Shown here one piece after another: positions 27,802 through 36,582 of a stretch of 64,000 nucleotides of DNA. The stretch comes from Terracoccus sp. 273MFTsu3.1. Its GTDB lineage: Bacteria > Actinomycetota > Actinomycetes > Actinomycetales > Dermatophilaceae. The notes beneath the pieces are model-generated. The model was given only the letters and a program-made list of their open reading frames with translations. It ran no database searches and was not told where the DNA came from. The stretch's first letter is position 1, and the number at the start of each line of letters is the position of its first letter. The stretch lies in assembly GCF_000383675.1 (NCBI RefSeq), contig NZ_KB911822.1, forward strand, positions 490,616 to 554,615, given 5' to 3'. A program made the translations under genes and the position numbers.

Positions 27802-29301
27802 TCAGCGTTCGCTGAGCACCTCGGGGGCTGCTCGGCGGCCTTCCTCCTCCTCGCCCGTCGCCAGCTTGCTGTGGTGGCGGGAGTAGAGGAAGTAGATGAG
27901 GAAGCCCAGCAGCATCCAGATGACGAACCGGATCCACGTCTCGACCGAGAGGTTGAGCACGAGGTAGAAGCAGGCGGCTGCCGACAGCCACGGCACGACG
28001 GGGTTGCCCGGCACCTTGAACGAGCGCTTGAGGTCGGGGCGCCGCTTACGCAGGATCGGGACGGCGAGCGAGACGAGCATGAAGGCGGTCAACGTGCCGA
28101 TGTTGACCATCTCCTCGAGCTTCCCGATGGGGGTCAGCGAGGCGATGAGGGCGACGACGGTGCCGATGATGAGCGTGAGCCTGACCGGGGTGCTCGTGCG
28201 CGGGTTGGTCCGTCCCAGCCCGGCCGGGATGAGGTGGTCACGGCTCATCGCGAACGTGACGCGGGTCGCGCCGATGATGAGGGTCATGACCACCGTGGTC
28301 AGACCGGCGACGGCGCCGGCCGAGATGAGCGTGGCGTAGCCCTCCTTGCCCACGGACTTGAACGCCGTGGCGAGCGCCGCATCGGGGTCGATGTCCTTGT
28401 AGTTCTGCATGCCGGTGATGACGAGCGTGACGGCGACGTAGAGCAGGGTGCAGATGGCGAGCGAGCCGAGGATGCCGCGGGGGAGGTCACGCTGCGGGTT
28501 CTTGGCCTCTTCGGCCGTCGTCGCGACGACGTCGAAGCCGATGTAGGCGAAGAAGACGATGGCGGCGCCGGCCATGATTCCCATGACGCCGTACGTCGCG
28601 GGAGTCATGCCGGTGATGACCTGGAGCAGCGGCGTCGTCAGGCCCTCTGCGGCCTTGCCCGGCTGCGACGGCGGGATGAACGGGGACCAGTTGTCGCGGT
28701 TGATGAACTGGATGCCCGCGAAGATCACGAACAGCACGATGAAGAGCTTGACGCCGACGAGCACGAGGTTGACGCGCAGCGACTCCTTGATGCCCCAGGC
28801 GATGAGCAGCGTCAGTGCGGCGATGAGCAGGAAGGCCGGCAGGTCGAAGTGCGACCCCGGCCCCACCGATTGCGGCCAGGTCACTCCCAGCTGCCCCAGG
28901 AAGGTCACGAAGTACTGCGACCACCCCTGGGCGACCACGCTCGCGCCGAGCATGAGCTCGAGGAGCAGGTCCCAGCCGATGATCCACGCGACGAGCTCGC
29001 CGAGCGTCGCGTAGGAGAAGGTGTAGGCCGACCCGGAGACGGGAACCGTCGACGCGAACTCGGCGTAGCAGAGAGCGGCGAGGCCACAGACGATCGCGCC
29101 GATGACGAACGACAGGGCGATGGACGGACCGGCGTAGTCCTTGGCGGCTCTGCCGGTCAGCGTGAAGATGCCGGCGCCGATGATGACACCGATGCCGAAG
29201 ACCGTGAGGTCAAGGGCGCTGAGTGTCCTCTTCAGCTTGTGGTCGGCCTCTTCGGACGAGGCCATCGAGGCCTCGACCGACTTGGTGCGGAACACGCTCA
29301 T
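27802..29301 (-). CDS. APC family amino-acid permease (cationic amino acid transporter type)
   Basis: 499 residues with about 12-14 membrane helices. TM1 reads LTVFGIGVIIGAGIFTLTG, the substrate-backbone binding GxG motif of APC transporters. PVSGSAYTFSYATLGELVAWIIGWDLLLE and FFAYIGFDVVATTAEEAKNPQRDLP are hallmarks of the CAT subgroup (YfnA-like). It imports amino acids by proton or exchange coupling; specificity is not readable. The ATG at 29301 follows GGAGG. Monocistronic with its own terminator. Confidence 0.9.
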   Translation of the reverse strand: MSVFRTKSVEASMASSEEADHKLKRTLSALDLTVFGIGVIIGAGIFTLTGRAAKDYAGPSIALSFVIGAIVCGLAALCYAEFASTVPVSGSAYTFSYATLGELVAWIIGWDLLLELMLGASVVAQGWSQYFVTFLGQLGVTWPQSVGPGSHFDLPAFLLIAALTLLIAWGIKESLRVNLVLVGVKLFIVLFVIFAGIQFINRDNWSPFIPPSQPGKAAEGLTTPLLQVITGMTPATYGVMGIMAGAAIVFFAYIGFDVVATTAEEAKNPQRDLPRGILGSLAICTLLYVAVTLVITGMQNYKDIDPDAALATAFKSVGKEGYATLISAGAVAGLTTVVMTLIIGATRVTFAMSRDHLIPAGLGRTNPRTSTPVRLTLIIGTVVALIASLTPIGKLEEMVNIGTLTAFMLVSLAVPILRKRRPDLKRSFKVPGNPVVPWLSAAACFYLVLNLSVETWIRFVIWMLLGFLIYFLYSRHHSKLATGEEEEGRRAAPEVLSER

Positions 29302-29477
29302 GCTGACCTCCGAGCGGTCGGTGACGGGCGGATCATCACAAACTAGCGGTGAGCGCGACCGCCTGCGAGTCCTGCCCGGGCGTCGTCGGCCGCGCGCCGC
29401 GGGGGATGCCGCGGCTACCGAGTGGTACCCGCCCGGCGCACATCCGTGTCACCGGATGCCGGGATCCGGCGAAGGGC

Positions 29478-30278
29478 TCAGTCGCGGGAACGGGGCCAGA
29501 TCGGGCCGGTGTCGGCGCCGCGACGGCGACGCTTGAGGTCGTCGCTCTCGTAGACGGTCTCGGACCCGTCGGACGGCCGCTGGATCGGGACGGCCCGCGA
29601 GTAGGAGTCGAGACGGTCCTGGATCGGGTTGTGGGTGCGGTGCACGTCGGGGTACGACGTGCCGCCACCCGGGGCGATCGGGCTCACGGGCGGTATCTGA
29701 CCGCCGGGCTGCCCGGGGTCGTCAGGGAACTCGTCGTCGATCTCCTCGAAGTCCTCGTCGCCGGGTGGCGGGACGATGTGGAAGATCTCGGCGCAGATGT
29801 CGCGGTAGGTCTGGTCGGGGTTGGGCACCCACTTGACCTCGCGAAGCGCCTGGTCCTGGCCGGCGCTCTCGAGGACGAACTTGCCGTAGCCGAGGAACTG
29901 GCCGGGGATGGAGCGGACGTAGCTCATGTCGGTGACCTTGAGCAACGGCATCATCGCGACCTTGTGGGAGATGAGGCCGTAGCGCAGCAGCAGCCGCTTG
30001 TCGGTGGCCACGAACCAGTTGTGGCTCCAGTCGAGCAGGCACCACAGGAGGCGGGCGAGCAGCCCGAAGAAGAGCCACCAGAAGATGGTGCCGAGGGCCT
30101 GGGTGGCCTTGGTGACGTTCGAGTCGACCCACACGGCTGCGGTGAGCCCGAGGAGCATGGTCGCGACGGGCTCGGCGAGCTTGCCCCAGTGCGCACGCAC
30201 CGCGGTGACGAGTCTCTCGCCAGGGAGCAGGATCGGCGCCAGTCCCGCCGGGACCTCCGTGCTCCGCATCAAGGCCAT
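29478..30278 (-). CDS. Bacterial PH-domain membrane protein
   Basis: 266 residues. Two hydrophobic segments (about 38-55 and 63-82) precede a bacterial PH (bPH2-like) domain: WFVATDKRLLLRYGLISHKVAMMPLLKVTDMSYVRSIPGQFLGYGKFVLES. A Pro/Gly- and Asp-rich tail ends in a basic stretch. bPH proteins sit on the cytoplasmic face of the membrane; no specific function is known here. The small 56-residue gene ends 18 bp upstream, so the two may share a transcript. Confidence 0.82.
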   Translation of the reverse strand: MALMRSTEVPAGLAPILLPGERLVTAVRAHWGKLAEPVATMLLGLTAAVWVDSNVTKATQALGTIFWWLFFGLLARLLWCLLDWSHNWFVATDKRLLLRYGLISHKVAMMPLLKVTDMSYVRSIPGQFLGYGKFVLESAGQDQALREVKWVPNPDQTYRDICAEIFHIVPPPGDEDFEEIDDEFPDDPGQPGGQIPPVSPIAPGGGTSYPDVHRTHNPIQDRLDSYSRAVPIQRPSDGSETVYESDDLKRRRRGADTGPIWPRSRD

Positions 30279-30296
30279 GAGCTCAGTGTGCTCGCA

Positions 30297-30467
30297 TCAG
30301 CGGTTGAGCAAGGAGTTGAAGAACCTGAGGATCGCGTTGAAGCCGTCGACGATCACACCCCAGATGTTGCTGACGATGTCGGCAGCCTTGTCGGGGGACG
30401 TGAACACGGCGTAGACGAAGAACGCGAGCACGATGATCACGATGATCTTCTTGGCCTTGGGGCCCAT
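30297..30467 (-). CDS. Small single-pass membrane protein, 56 residues
   Basis: The ATG at 30467 follows GGAGCGACACACC, a good ribosome-binding site, and encodes MGPKAKKIIVIIVLAFFVYAVF at its amino end, then SPDKAADIVSNIWGVIVDGF. A basic start, one membrane helix and an amphipathic tail are the only visible features. The longer upstream frame overlaps rsm22 antisense and is rejected. Function unknown. It lies directly upstream of the PH-domain gene. Confidence 0.65.
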   Translation of the reverse strand: MGPKAKKIIVIIVLAFFVYAVFTSPDKAADIVSNIWGVIVDGFNAILRFFNSLLNR

Positions 30468-30617
30468 GGTGTGTCGCTCCTTGGAGGGAAGGTGCTGGCG
30501 CTGCCCTGACAGCCCCACGGCACAGGGGTGGGACCAGTGTGCCGCACGTGGCTGGTGGGGTGCGGCATCGGCGCCCGCGTGTCGGCTTGACGTCCCCGTC
30601 GCCGCTATCCTCCACGG

Positions 30618-31607
30618 GTGTCGCGAACGCCAGCGTATGCCGCCGAGCTGCGCACCGCCCTGAGCCGCGCCGCGCGTGGGGTGGACGAGCGCGAGCTGAC
30701 CCGGGCGACCGAGGCGCTCGTGTCGCGCTACCGGTCGGTCGCGCCCGCGTCGGCGCCGATCCTCGCCTCCCGGGTGCACGTGGCCGCGTATGCCGCCTAC
30801 CGGATGCCGGCGACGCACGCGGCGCTCTCGCGGGTCATGGCCGATCTCGCCGACCGGGGGCTGGCGCCGCGTTCGCTGCTCGACCTCGGTGGTGGCACGG
30901 GCGCGGCGGCGTGGGCGGCTGCGGGCGCCTTCGACTCGCTCGAGTCGGTCACGGTGCTCGACCAGGTGGAGGACGCCCTGACCCTCGGTCGTGACCTCGT
31001 CGCCGACGCTGCGTCGCCCGCACTGAGGGGCGCGACGTTCCGCCGCGCCGTCGCCGGCGCGTGGCCGCAGCTCGAGGCCGATCTCGTGACGGTGTCGTAC
31101 GTGTTGAGCGAGCTCGACGAGAGGCAGCAGGACGGGCTCGTCGCCGACGCGATGCGCCTCGGCCGCGCCGTCGTCGTCGCCGAGCCGGGGACGCCCGACG
31201 GCTACGCGCGCGTGCTCCGCGTCCGGTCGGCTCTGCTCGCGGCCGGCTGGACCCTGCTCGGCCCGTGTCCGCATTCGATGGAATGCCCTCTCGCACAAGG
31301 GGACTGGTGCCACTTCGCGGCTCGAGTGAGCCGGTCGGCGGAGCACCGTCGGCTCAAGGGGGCGGAGCTCTCCTACGAGGACGAGAAGTTCTCGTGGGTC
31401 GCGGCCGCCGCTCCCGGCGTGCTCGACTCCCCGACCCGAGAGGCGATCTCGGGTCGCATCCTCCGACACCCCTTGAAGCGCAAGGGACTCGTCGAGTTCC
31501 AGGTCTGCCGACCCGACGGGACCGCGGGTCGCGAGGTCGTCTCGAAGAAGGCGGGGGAGCGCTACCGCAGGGCGCGCGACGCCGAGTGGGGCGACGCACT
31601 GCCCTGA
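30618..31607 (+). CDS. Rsm22-family (mitoribosomal small-subunit type) methyltransferase-like protein
   Basis: 329 residues from a GTG start. The SAM-binding Rossmann motif LLDLGGGTGAAAWAA is at about 93-107, followed by TVLDQ and SYVLSEL. The Rsm22 hallmark cysteines GPCPHSMECPL...DWCHF are at about 216-235; in relatives they hold an Fe-S cluster. RLKGAELSYEDEKFSWV is also typical. The family is linked to small-subunit ribosome assembly. Two GCGTATGCCG words fall within the gene (30633 and 30786). It is convergent with upp, 27 bp apart. Confidence 0.88.
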   Translation: MSRTPAYAAELRTALSRAARGVDERELTRATEALVSRYRSVAPASAPILASRVHVAAYAAYRMPATHAALSRVMADLADRGLAPRSLLDLGGGTGAAAWAAAGAFDSLESVTVLDQVEDALTLGRDLVADAASPALRGATFRRAVAGAWPQLEADLVTVSYVLSELDERQQDGLVADAMRLGRAVVVAEPGTPDGYARVLRVRSALLAAGWTLLGPCPHSMECPLAQGDWCHFAARVSRSAEHRRLKGAELSYEDEKFSWVAAAAPGVLDSPTREAISGRILRHPLKRKGLVEFQVCRPDGTAGREVVSKKAGERYRRARDAEWGDALP

Positions 31608-31634
31608 CCGGACGGCATACGCAAGGGCGTCTGC

Positions 31635-32273
31635 TCAGACGACGCCGTAGAGGCGGTCGCCCGCGTCACCGAGCCCGGGGACGATGTAGCCCTTCTCGTT
31701 GAGCTTCTCGTCGATGGTGCCGAGCACGACCTTGACGGGGATGTCGCTGTCGGCGAGCTCGTCCTCGAGGTGCTGGATGCCCTCGGGCGCCGCGAGCAGG
31801 CAGACGGCGGTGATGTCGCGGGCACCCTTGGCGGTGAGGTAGTCGATCGCCATGACGAGCGTGCCGCCGGTGGCGAGCATCGGGTCGAGGATGAAGACCT
31901 GGCGTCCGGTGAGGTCGTCGGGCAGGCGGTTCGCGTACGTCGAGACCTCGAGCGTCTCCTCGTTGCGGATCATGCCGAGGAAGCCCACCTCGGCGCTGGG
32001 GAGCAGCTTGACCATGCCGTCGAGCATGCCGAGACCGGCACGCAGGATCGGGACGATGATCGGCTTGGGGTTGGAGAGCTTGATGCCGGTGGTCGGCGCG
32101 ACCGGCGTCTCGATCTCGAACGGCTCGACACGGACGTCGCGCGTGGCCTCGTAGGCGAGCAGCGTCACGAGCTCCTCGGCGAGGCGCCGGAAGGTCGGGC
32201 TGTCGGTCCGCTTGTCGCGCAGGTAGGTCAGCTTGTGGGCGATGAGCGGGTGGTCTGCGACATGGACGTCCAT
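31635..32273 (-). CDS. upp: Uracil phosphoribosyltransferase
   Basis: 212 residues. It salvages uracil: uracil + PRPP to UMP + PPi. The PRPP-binding loop [13 protein letters not shown] is at about 127-139. The conserved [12 protein letters not shown] and the uracil-binding carboxy end [17 protein letters not shown] are intact. Normal family length (about 208-212). It is divergent from tadA with essentially no spacer, so the two promoters overlap the opposite coding ends. Confidence 0.96.
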   Translation of the reverse strand: MDVHVADHPLIAHKLTYLRDKRTDSPTFRRLAEELVTLLAYEATRDVRVEPFEIETPVAPTTGIKLSNPKPIIVPILRAGLGMLDGMVKLLPSAEVGFLGMIRNEETLEVSTYANRLPDDLTGRQVFILDPMLATGGTLVMAIDYLTAKGARDITAVCLLAAPEGIQHLEDELADSDIPVKVVLGTIDEKLNEKGYIVPGLGDAGDRLYGVV

Positions 32274-32275
32274 GG

Positions 32276-32794
32276 GTGGAAACTTATCGCGTGGCGAAGA
32301 GATCCGAGACCCCCGACAAGAGCTCCGTCCCGGCCCCGGAGACGTATGCCGCCTGGGTCGGCCAGGCGCTCGACCTCGCAGCGGCGACCGTCGGCTCGCA
32401 GGACGTCCCCGTCGGCGCTCTCGTTGTCGACCCCGAGGGCAGCGTCGTCGGGCGCGGGCGGAACGTCCGTGAGGAGCTGGGCGACCCGACGGGCCATGCC
32501 GAGGTGGTCGCGCTGCGTGAGGCGGCGCAGGCGCTCGGCTCGTGGCGGCTCGACGGCTGCATGCTCGTCGTGACGCTGGAGCCGTGCGTCATGTGCGCCG
32601 GCGCGACGATGGCGGCGCGGGTCGAACGGGTCGTGTTCGGCGCCTGGGACCCCAAGGCTGGAGCCTGCGGATCGGTGTGGGACCTGACCCGGGACCCGCT
32701 CGCGACGCACGTCGTGGACGTCGTCGGGGGCGTTCGGGCGGAGGAGTCGGCGGCCCTGCTCGTCGATTTCTTCGAGGGCCGGAGGCTCGGGTAA
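32276..32794 (+). CDS. tadA: tRNA adenosine(34) deaminase
   Basis: 172 residues of the cytidine/deoxycytidylate deaminase fold. The zinc and catalytic motifs are GHAEVVAL (His, Glu) and [11 protein letters not shown] (PCxxC). [13 protein letters not shown] is typical of TadA. It converts A34 to inosine in tRNA-Arg(ACG), which this window also encodes (4079-4151). The GTG at 32276 or the in-frame GTG at 32291 could be the start; the first 20 residues are poorly conserved. It ends 10 bp before tRNA-Ser(CGA). Confidence 0.93.
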   Translation: METYRVAKRSETPDKSSVPAPETYAAWVGQALDLAAATVGSQDVPVGALVVDPEGSVVGRGRNVREELGDPTGHAEVVALREAAQALGSWRLDGCMLVVTLEPCVMCAGATMAARVERVVFGAWDPKAGACGSVWDLTRDPLATHVVDVVGGVRAEESAALLVDFFEGRRLG

Positions 32795-32804
32795 GGTCTC
32801 TCCC

Positions 32805-32894
32805 GGTGGCGTGTCCGAGCGGCCTAAGGAGCACGCCTCGAAAGCGTGTGTGGGGGTAACTCCACCGTGGGTTCAAATCCCACCGCCACCGCCA
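32805..32894 (+). tRNA. tRNA-Ser (anticodon CGA), CCA encoded; integration target
   Basis: The acceptor GGTGGCG (32805-32811) pairs with CGCCACC (32884-32890), with discriminator G and CCA at 32892-32894. The CGA anticodon is at 32839-32841. A long variable arm and GTTCAAATC T-loop are present; length 90 nt. An integrase gene ends 74 bp downstream, so the 3' end of this tRNA is the probable attachment site. The tRNA remains intact. Confidence 0.95.
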
Positions 32895-32903
32895 GTCACC
32901 TGC

Positions 32904-32945
32904 AGAAACGCCGGTTCGAGCCTCAGGGCCCGGACCGGCGTTTCT
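32904..32945 (+). terminator. Hairpin between tRNA-Ser(CGA) and the integrase
   Basis: AGAAACGCCGGT (32904-32915) is the exact complement of 32934-32945, with an 18-nt loop and TTTCT at the 3' side. It terminates the tRNA and could also end the opposing integrase transcript. Confidence 0.75.
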
Positions 32946-32967
32946 CGTGGTGGTCTCAGTTGTGGTC

Positions 32968-34236
32968 TCATTCGAGGTCCGCCGGGCTCTCGAGCCCCGG
33001 CCAGAGGAGCCCGTCGACCTGGCGTGCGACGTCGTCCCGGATCGGTGCGACAACGTGGGCGTAGCGCTGGGCCATGGCGGGGTTGGACCAGCCCATGATG
33101 CTCATCATCGTGGTTTGGCTCACCCCGAGCATGAGCAGCACGGTCGCTGCGGTGTGGCGAGCGTCGTGAAGTCGTCCATCACGGATGCCTGCCCGCTGGA
33201 GCAGGACCTTCCAGTGAGACCAGTCGGTGCGGGGGTTGATGGGGTCGCCCGTCTCGGTGGTGAACACCCACCCGCCCTCATGCCATGCGTTGCCGGCGTG
33301 GACGTGCTCTTCCTGTTGGACGTGCAAGTGGTGCTGGAGAAGGGTGACGAGCTGCGGTGGTAGGCCGACCTGCCGGTTGCCGGCGCGGGACTTCGTCGTG
33401 TCTGTCTCCGGGTTGATGCGGACACGCTCTGGGCAGTGGCCGGCCTGCGCCTTGCCGCACGTGCCCCCGCAGGCGTGGGCGTACCTGGGGCGCAGGAGTG
33501 AGCGGCGAGCGGTCAGGACCCCGTTGTCGAGGTCGATGTCGGTCCACTTGAGGCCAAGTACCTCGCCCTGGCGCAGGCCAAGGGCGAGGGCCATGACCCA
33601 GCGGACGCCGTTGCGTGACTCAGCGGCCGCGACGAACAGTCTGCGGATCTCATCAACGGTGAACGGCTCGATGTCGGGTGGGACGACCCGGGGTGCTCGG
33701 GCGATGGTGGCCGGATTCCGAGGTAGGTGGCCACGGCGGACGGCTTCGTTGAGCGCGGTTCGGATGGTGCGGTGAACCTGGTGGACGGTTGCGGGCTTCG
33801 TCTCGGCGCTGAACTTGGTGGGCTGGATCAGGATCCGGCGATAGAGGGATTCGAGGTGCTCGGGCTCGAGGAGCTCGAGACGGTGTGCGCCTATCCCGGG
33901 GACGAGGTGGTGACGTACGGCGACGCGGTACGCCGACAGCGTCGTGGCTTTGACGTGCCCGGTCACGACGTTGTCGAGCCAGTGCGTGAGCCAACTCTCA
34001 ACGGTCCACCGGGTGCCGGCTGTCGGAACCGTGCGCTGCTCACGGTGCTTCTCGAGCCTACGCACCTTCTCGGTCACGCCAGCCTTCGACGCGGACCGGA
34101 CGTGGCGACGGTCAGGTCTTCCGTCGTCGCGAATGCCGACGGTCACACGTCCATGCCATGATCCGTCGCTGCCCTTGTAGATAGACGAGCGGCCATTTGG
34201 CTGTCGTGACATTGACGAGGTCATCGTCAATGTCAT
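32968..34236 (-). CDS. Tyrosine-type site-specific integrase
   Basis: 422 residues. The amino-terminal AP2-like arm-binding segment is GSDGSWHGRVTVGIRDDG. The SAM-like core-binding domain (about 85-170) and the catalytic domain follow. Catalytic residues are visible: Arg in LALGLRQGEVLGLKW, H-x-x-R in LHDARHTAATVLLMLG, the GW of the later histidine/tryptophan position, and the nucleophile Tyr in AQRYAHV. It inserts and excises the element at the neighbouring tRNA-Ser(CGA). The ATG at 34236 overlaps the excisionase stop (ATGA); an ATG at 34212 is an alternative. It is read toward the tRNA, the usual orientation for actinobacterial integrases. Confidence 0.93.
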   Translation of the reverse strand: MTLTMTSSMSRQPNGRSSIYKGSDGSWHGRVTVGIRDDGRPDRRHVRSASKAGVTEKVRRLEKHREQRTVPTAGTRWTVESWLTHWLDNVVTGHVKATTLSAYRVAVRHHLVPGIGAHRLELLEPEHLESLYRRILIQPTKFSAETKPATVHQVHRTIRTALNEAVRRGHLPRNPATIARAPRVVPPDIEPFTVDEIRRLFVAAAESRNGVRWVMALALGLRQGEVLGLKWTDIDLDNGVLTARRSLLRPRYAHACGGTCGKAQAGHCPERVRINPETDTTKSRAGNRQVGLPPQLVTLLQHHLHVQQEEHVHAGNAWHEGGWVFTTETGDPINPRTDWSHWKVLLQRAGIRDGRLHDARHTAATVLLMLGVSQTTMMSIMGWSNPAMAQRYAHVVAPIRDDVARQVDGLLWPGLESPADLE

Positions 34237-34457
34237 CCGATGCCGGAGTCGCCACTGTCGCCGGGCGAAGAAGCAAGCGCGCGAAGGCGGGCCACGAAGT
34301 CGTCGAGGGCGTCGCACGGGATGCGACGCAGGCGACCGATGGCGATGGACTCGATGTCGCCGCTGCGCACGAGCGCGTAGACAAGGGTGCGCCCGACGCC
34401 GAGCCTCTCTGCGGCTTCTTCCACCGTGAAGACGATGCGCTCCGTCTGAACGGACAT
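34233..34457 (-). CDS. Excisionase-like HTH protein
   Basis: 74 residues with one MerR/excisionase-type helix-turn-helix: FTVEEAAERLGVGRTLVYAL then IGRLRRIPCDALDDFV. The ATG at 34457 is preceded by a perfect GGAGG. Its stop shares four bases with the integrase start, so excisionase and integrase are made together. By position and fold it directs excision by the integrase, and it may also repress the pair. Confidence 0.87.
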   Translation of the reverse strand: MSVQTERIVFTVEEAAERLGVGRTLVYALVRSGDIESIAIGRLRRIPCDALDDFVARLRALASSPGDSGDSGIG

Positions 34458-34753
34458 GGTGCCTCCTGAACGTTGGCGTGCTGATAGCACCAAGACCGAC
34501 CCGAGCGGGGCACCACGCGTTTCGTGTGCATCCTGATCTATTTGACGCGCAATCCCGACCATCGGTTGATGAGCGGGCCCGGCTCCGGCCAGGAGAGGGT
34601 GCCTCTCTGCTCAACACAGCCCGCGGATGGAGCAGCAGAAAGCGTTGTCGTCGGTATGCGTCGCCTCCCACTCGCGACGAAGTAGCCAGCTGCACATTGC
34701 GTGTGCTTCGATGCTGCCGCAGGGATTCATCAAACAGTTGGAGAACCCAAGGC

Positions 34754-35083
34754 ATGGCACAGCGAATTCAGACGATTCTGGACGATGACATCGACGGTGG
34801 CCCCGCCGATTCCACGATTCAGTTCAGCTATCAAGGCACTCAGTACGAGATCGACCTCTCCAAGGAGAACGAGCAGAAGTTGATCGCAGCGCTCGAGCCC
34901 TTCACGAGCAGAGCCCGCAGGATCGGCGGCGGCCGCCGATCCTCGACCAAGGCGCCTGCCGGGAAGACGGACAAGAACCAGCTCCAGGCTATGCGCGACT
35001 GGGCACGCTCCAACGGCCTCAAAGTCTCTGATCGGGGCCGGGTCAGCCAAGAAGTGCAGGACGCATACAACGCCTCACGCTGA
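34754..35083 (+). CDS. Lsr2-family nucleoid-associated silencer
   Basis: 109 residues. The amino-terminal dimerisation domain (AQRIQTILDDDIDGGPAD, STIQFSYQGTQYEIDLS) and the carboxy-terminal DNA-binding domain with the AT-hook-like RGR (WARSNGLKVSDRGRVSQEV) match Lsr2. Lsr2 coats AT-rich, often foreign, DNA and silences it in Actinobacteria. Its place just inside the island suggests an element-borne copy that keeps cargo or transfer genes quiet; a chromosomal Lsr2 probably exists elsewhere. The ATG at 34754 has GGAG upstream, and a strong terminator follows. Confidence 0.92.
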   Translation: MAQRIQTILDDDIDGGPADSTIQFSYQGTQYEIDLSKENEQKLIAALEPFTSRARRIGGGRRSSTKAPAGKTDKNQLQAMRDWARSNGLKVSDRGRVSQEVQDAYNASR

Positions 35084-35092
35084 GACCAGCGA

Positions 35093-35130
35093 CGAAGGTC
35101 GCCCGCCCCGGCAAGGGCGGGCGACCTTCG
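35093..35130 (+). terminator. Terminator after lsr2
   Basis: A perfect 16-bp stem (35093-35108 and 35115-35130) with loop CGGCAA, 9 bp after the stop. Confidence 0.9.
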
Positions 35131-35226
35131 CGTTCGTCGTGCTTTCAGTGTTTCTCGCTCCCGAGGGATTGGTCCGTGCAGCGGGCCCGCTGTCGCACGT
35201 AACACGCAAGGGCCCAGACCCGACTG

Positions 35227-35463
35227 GTGCGCACAGCCCGCCAAGGCGGAGTTGCGTGGTCGGAGGTTACGCCACCCCTCGGACTCACGCGTCAGGCAGC
35301 GTGGGAGGGATGGCGCGACTTGGACGACCTCACTTCACACGTGAGCAACCAGACCGCCGACTGTAACTCCGCGGCCTCTGCGGAGTGGTCCACAACCAAT
35401 CTTCCCCGAGCTGAGGAGTCCCTTCGCGGCGATAGGGGACACTGCCGCTTCGCGGCGCTATGA
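35227..35463 (+). CDS. Possible small HTH protein or remnant
   Basis: A GTG-started frame of 78 residues whose first 35 (ARQGGVAWSEVTPPLGLTRQ, then AAWEGW) look like the helix-turn-helix core common in actinobacterial proteins (SWADIGAALGVSRQAAWQRW type). The remainder shows no recognisable fold, and a stop lies just upstream in frame. It may be a genuine tiny regulator or the decayed tail of a larger one. No ribosome-binding site is clear. Confidence 0.35.
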   Translation: MRTARQGGVAWSEVTPPLGLTRQAAWEGWRDLDDLTSHVSNQTADCNSAASAEWSTTNLPRAEESLRGDRGHCRFAAL

Positions 35464-35479
35464 CGCGCCTTGCCGGCAC

Positions 35480-36001
35480 TCAGGTAGACGCAGGTGGCTC
35501 TGGGTCCGACTCGATTGCCTTCACGGCAGCCGACACGCCACCGTGGTCACTGCCCTTGCGCATTGCCAGCGCCGCTTGGATCAGTTTGCGCACCGTCAGC
35601 AGAAGCATCAGGCCGCCCGAGATCCCGCACCCAGCTTCCAGGAGGGCGGGTGAGAATGGGCCCCACCTTCGGAAATCTGCGGTGAACAGAGGGACGAGCA
35701 AGGTAATTCCAACACCGGCGTAGGCCGCGGCCTCCGTCAACCGCACGCGTCGCTCGAACTTGCGAGCTAGGCCCCTCTGAAAGCTCTCCAAGTGTGCTTG
35801 CAGCCTGTCGTGGGTCGTCCTAACGACAACCTGATCAACGTTCTGACGCAACTCGACAACGGGTGTCTCCTCGTCACGGACTAGGCGAGGTCTCGATGTC
35901 CTGCGTGCTTCATCGCCCGCGACGCCCAACCGGGGCGGCGACTCTGGCAGCGTGGACGCGTCGGTCGGGTCGGGTTCTCCCAACTGCGGCGGCTCAGACA
36001 C
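35480..36001 (-). CDS. Orphan membrane protein with two helices
   Basis: 173 residues. A Pro/Asp/Glu-rich amino end (1-50) leads to a charged helical stretch (about 52-92, ELRQNVDQVVVRTTHDRLQA...) that could coil. Two hydrophobic segments follow (about 92-108 and 122-142), and the end is acidic. No family was recognised. The two-helix hairpin with a cytosolic helical domain is a shape seen in small membrane effectors of defence islands, but nothing specific supports that here. Confidence 0.6.
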   Translation of the reverse strand: MSEPPQLGEPDPTDASTLPESPPRLGVAGDEARRTSRPRLVRDEETPVVELRQNVDQVVVRTTHDRLQAHLESFQRGLARKFERRVRLTEAAAYAGVGITLLVPLFTADFRRWGPFSPALLEAGCGISGGLMLLLTVRKLIQAALAMRKGSDHGGVSAAVKAIESDPEPPAST

Positions 36002-36582
36002 CTCCTCACCGCCCCTGGTCGACCGGATCCCTCTGCTCCCTTCCCTCAGGGTCCCGCACAGCGGTCACTTCCGCCATGGTTATCGGCCGCCGGTGGTTCT
36101 AGTCGAAGCAGGCACTAGACGCCGTAACCGCGAGCTGCGCCAAGGCTGCCCTCTGTGTCATGTCGCCAATCGCGTAGCTGATGAGCCGATGGTGTTGGGC
36201 TGTCTCCCAAGGCTTGGGATAGCGAGGAAGTCCCACGGCTGGGCTGCTGGTCGAGTCGGAGGCAATGTGACCACCCAAGACTGTTGAGTCACGGGTGGTC
36301 GGCATGCGGCGGAGTGGCGCGGACCTTCGACTCGCTCCTCGAGGCAGTCACGACGGAGCGGCTTCCCTCGATGGCCCTGAACGCTGCGTGTCGAATGACG
36401 TTTGGTAGAGCACAAGAGGTTGTCGATTCTGATTGCTTCTACCGTCTCCGGGGAAGTGGACATTTTCGCGGGTCCCGAGGACATGATGGGTAGAAAGGTT
36501 TGCCGGACAGCTGCGCAAACCCGGACCTCCACGCATCGACGACGTGGGGTCATGTGCTGTTCGGGCGGGAAGGCGGGGCGTA
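36002..36582. other. Non-coding stretch of the island
   Basis: About 580 bp of mixed, lower GC with only short, overlapping, low-quality frames on both strands, none with a recognisable fold or ribosome-binding site. It presumably carries the promoters of the two outward-facing neighbours and may include remnants of lost genes. Confidence 0.4.

Noticed and set aside
29302..29477. Possible riboswitch upstream of the APC permease
   Set aside because: Only a weak 6-bp hairpin (29452-29469) was found and no known aptamer consensus; it is more likely a weak terminator of the PH-domain gene.
36158..36553. 131-codon minus-strand frame in the gap before the tandem-zinc-module gene
   Set aside because: No ribosome-binding site, low-quality composition and no fold; treated as non-coding.
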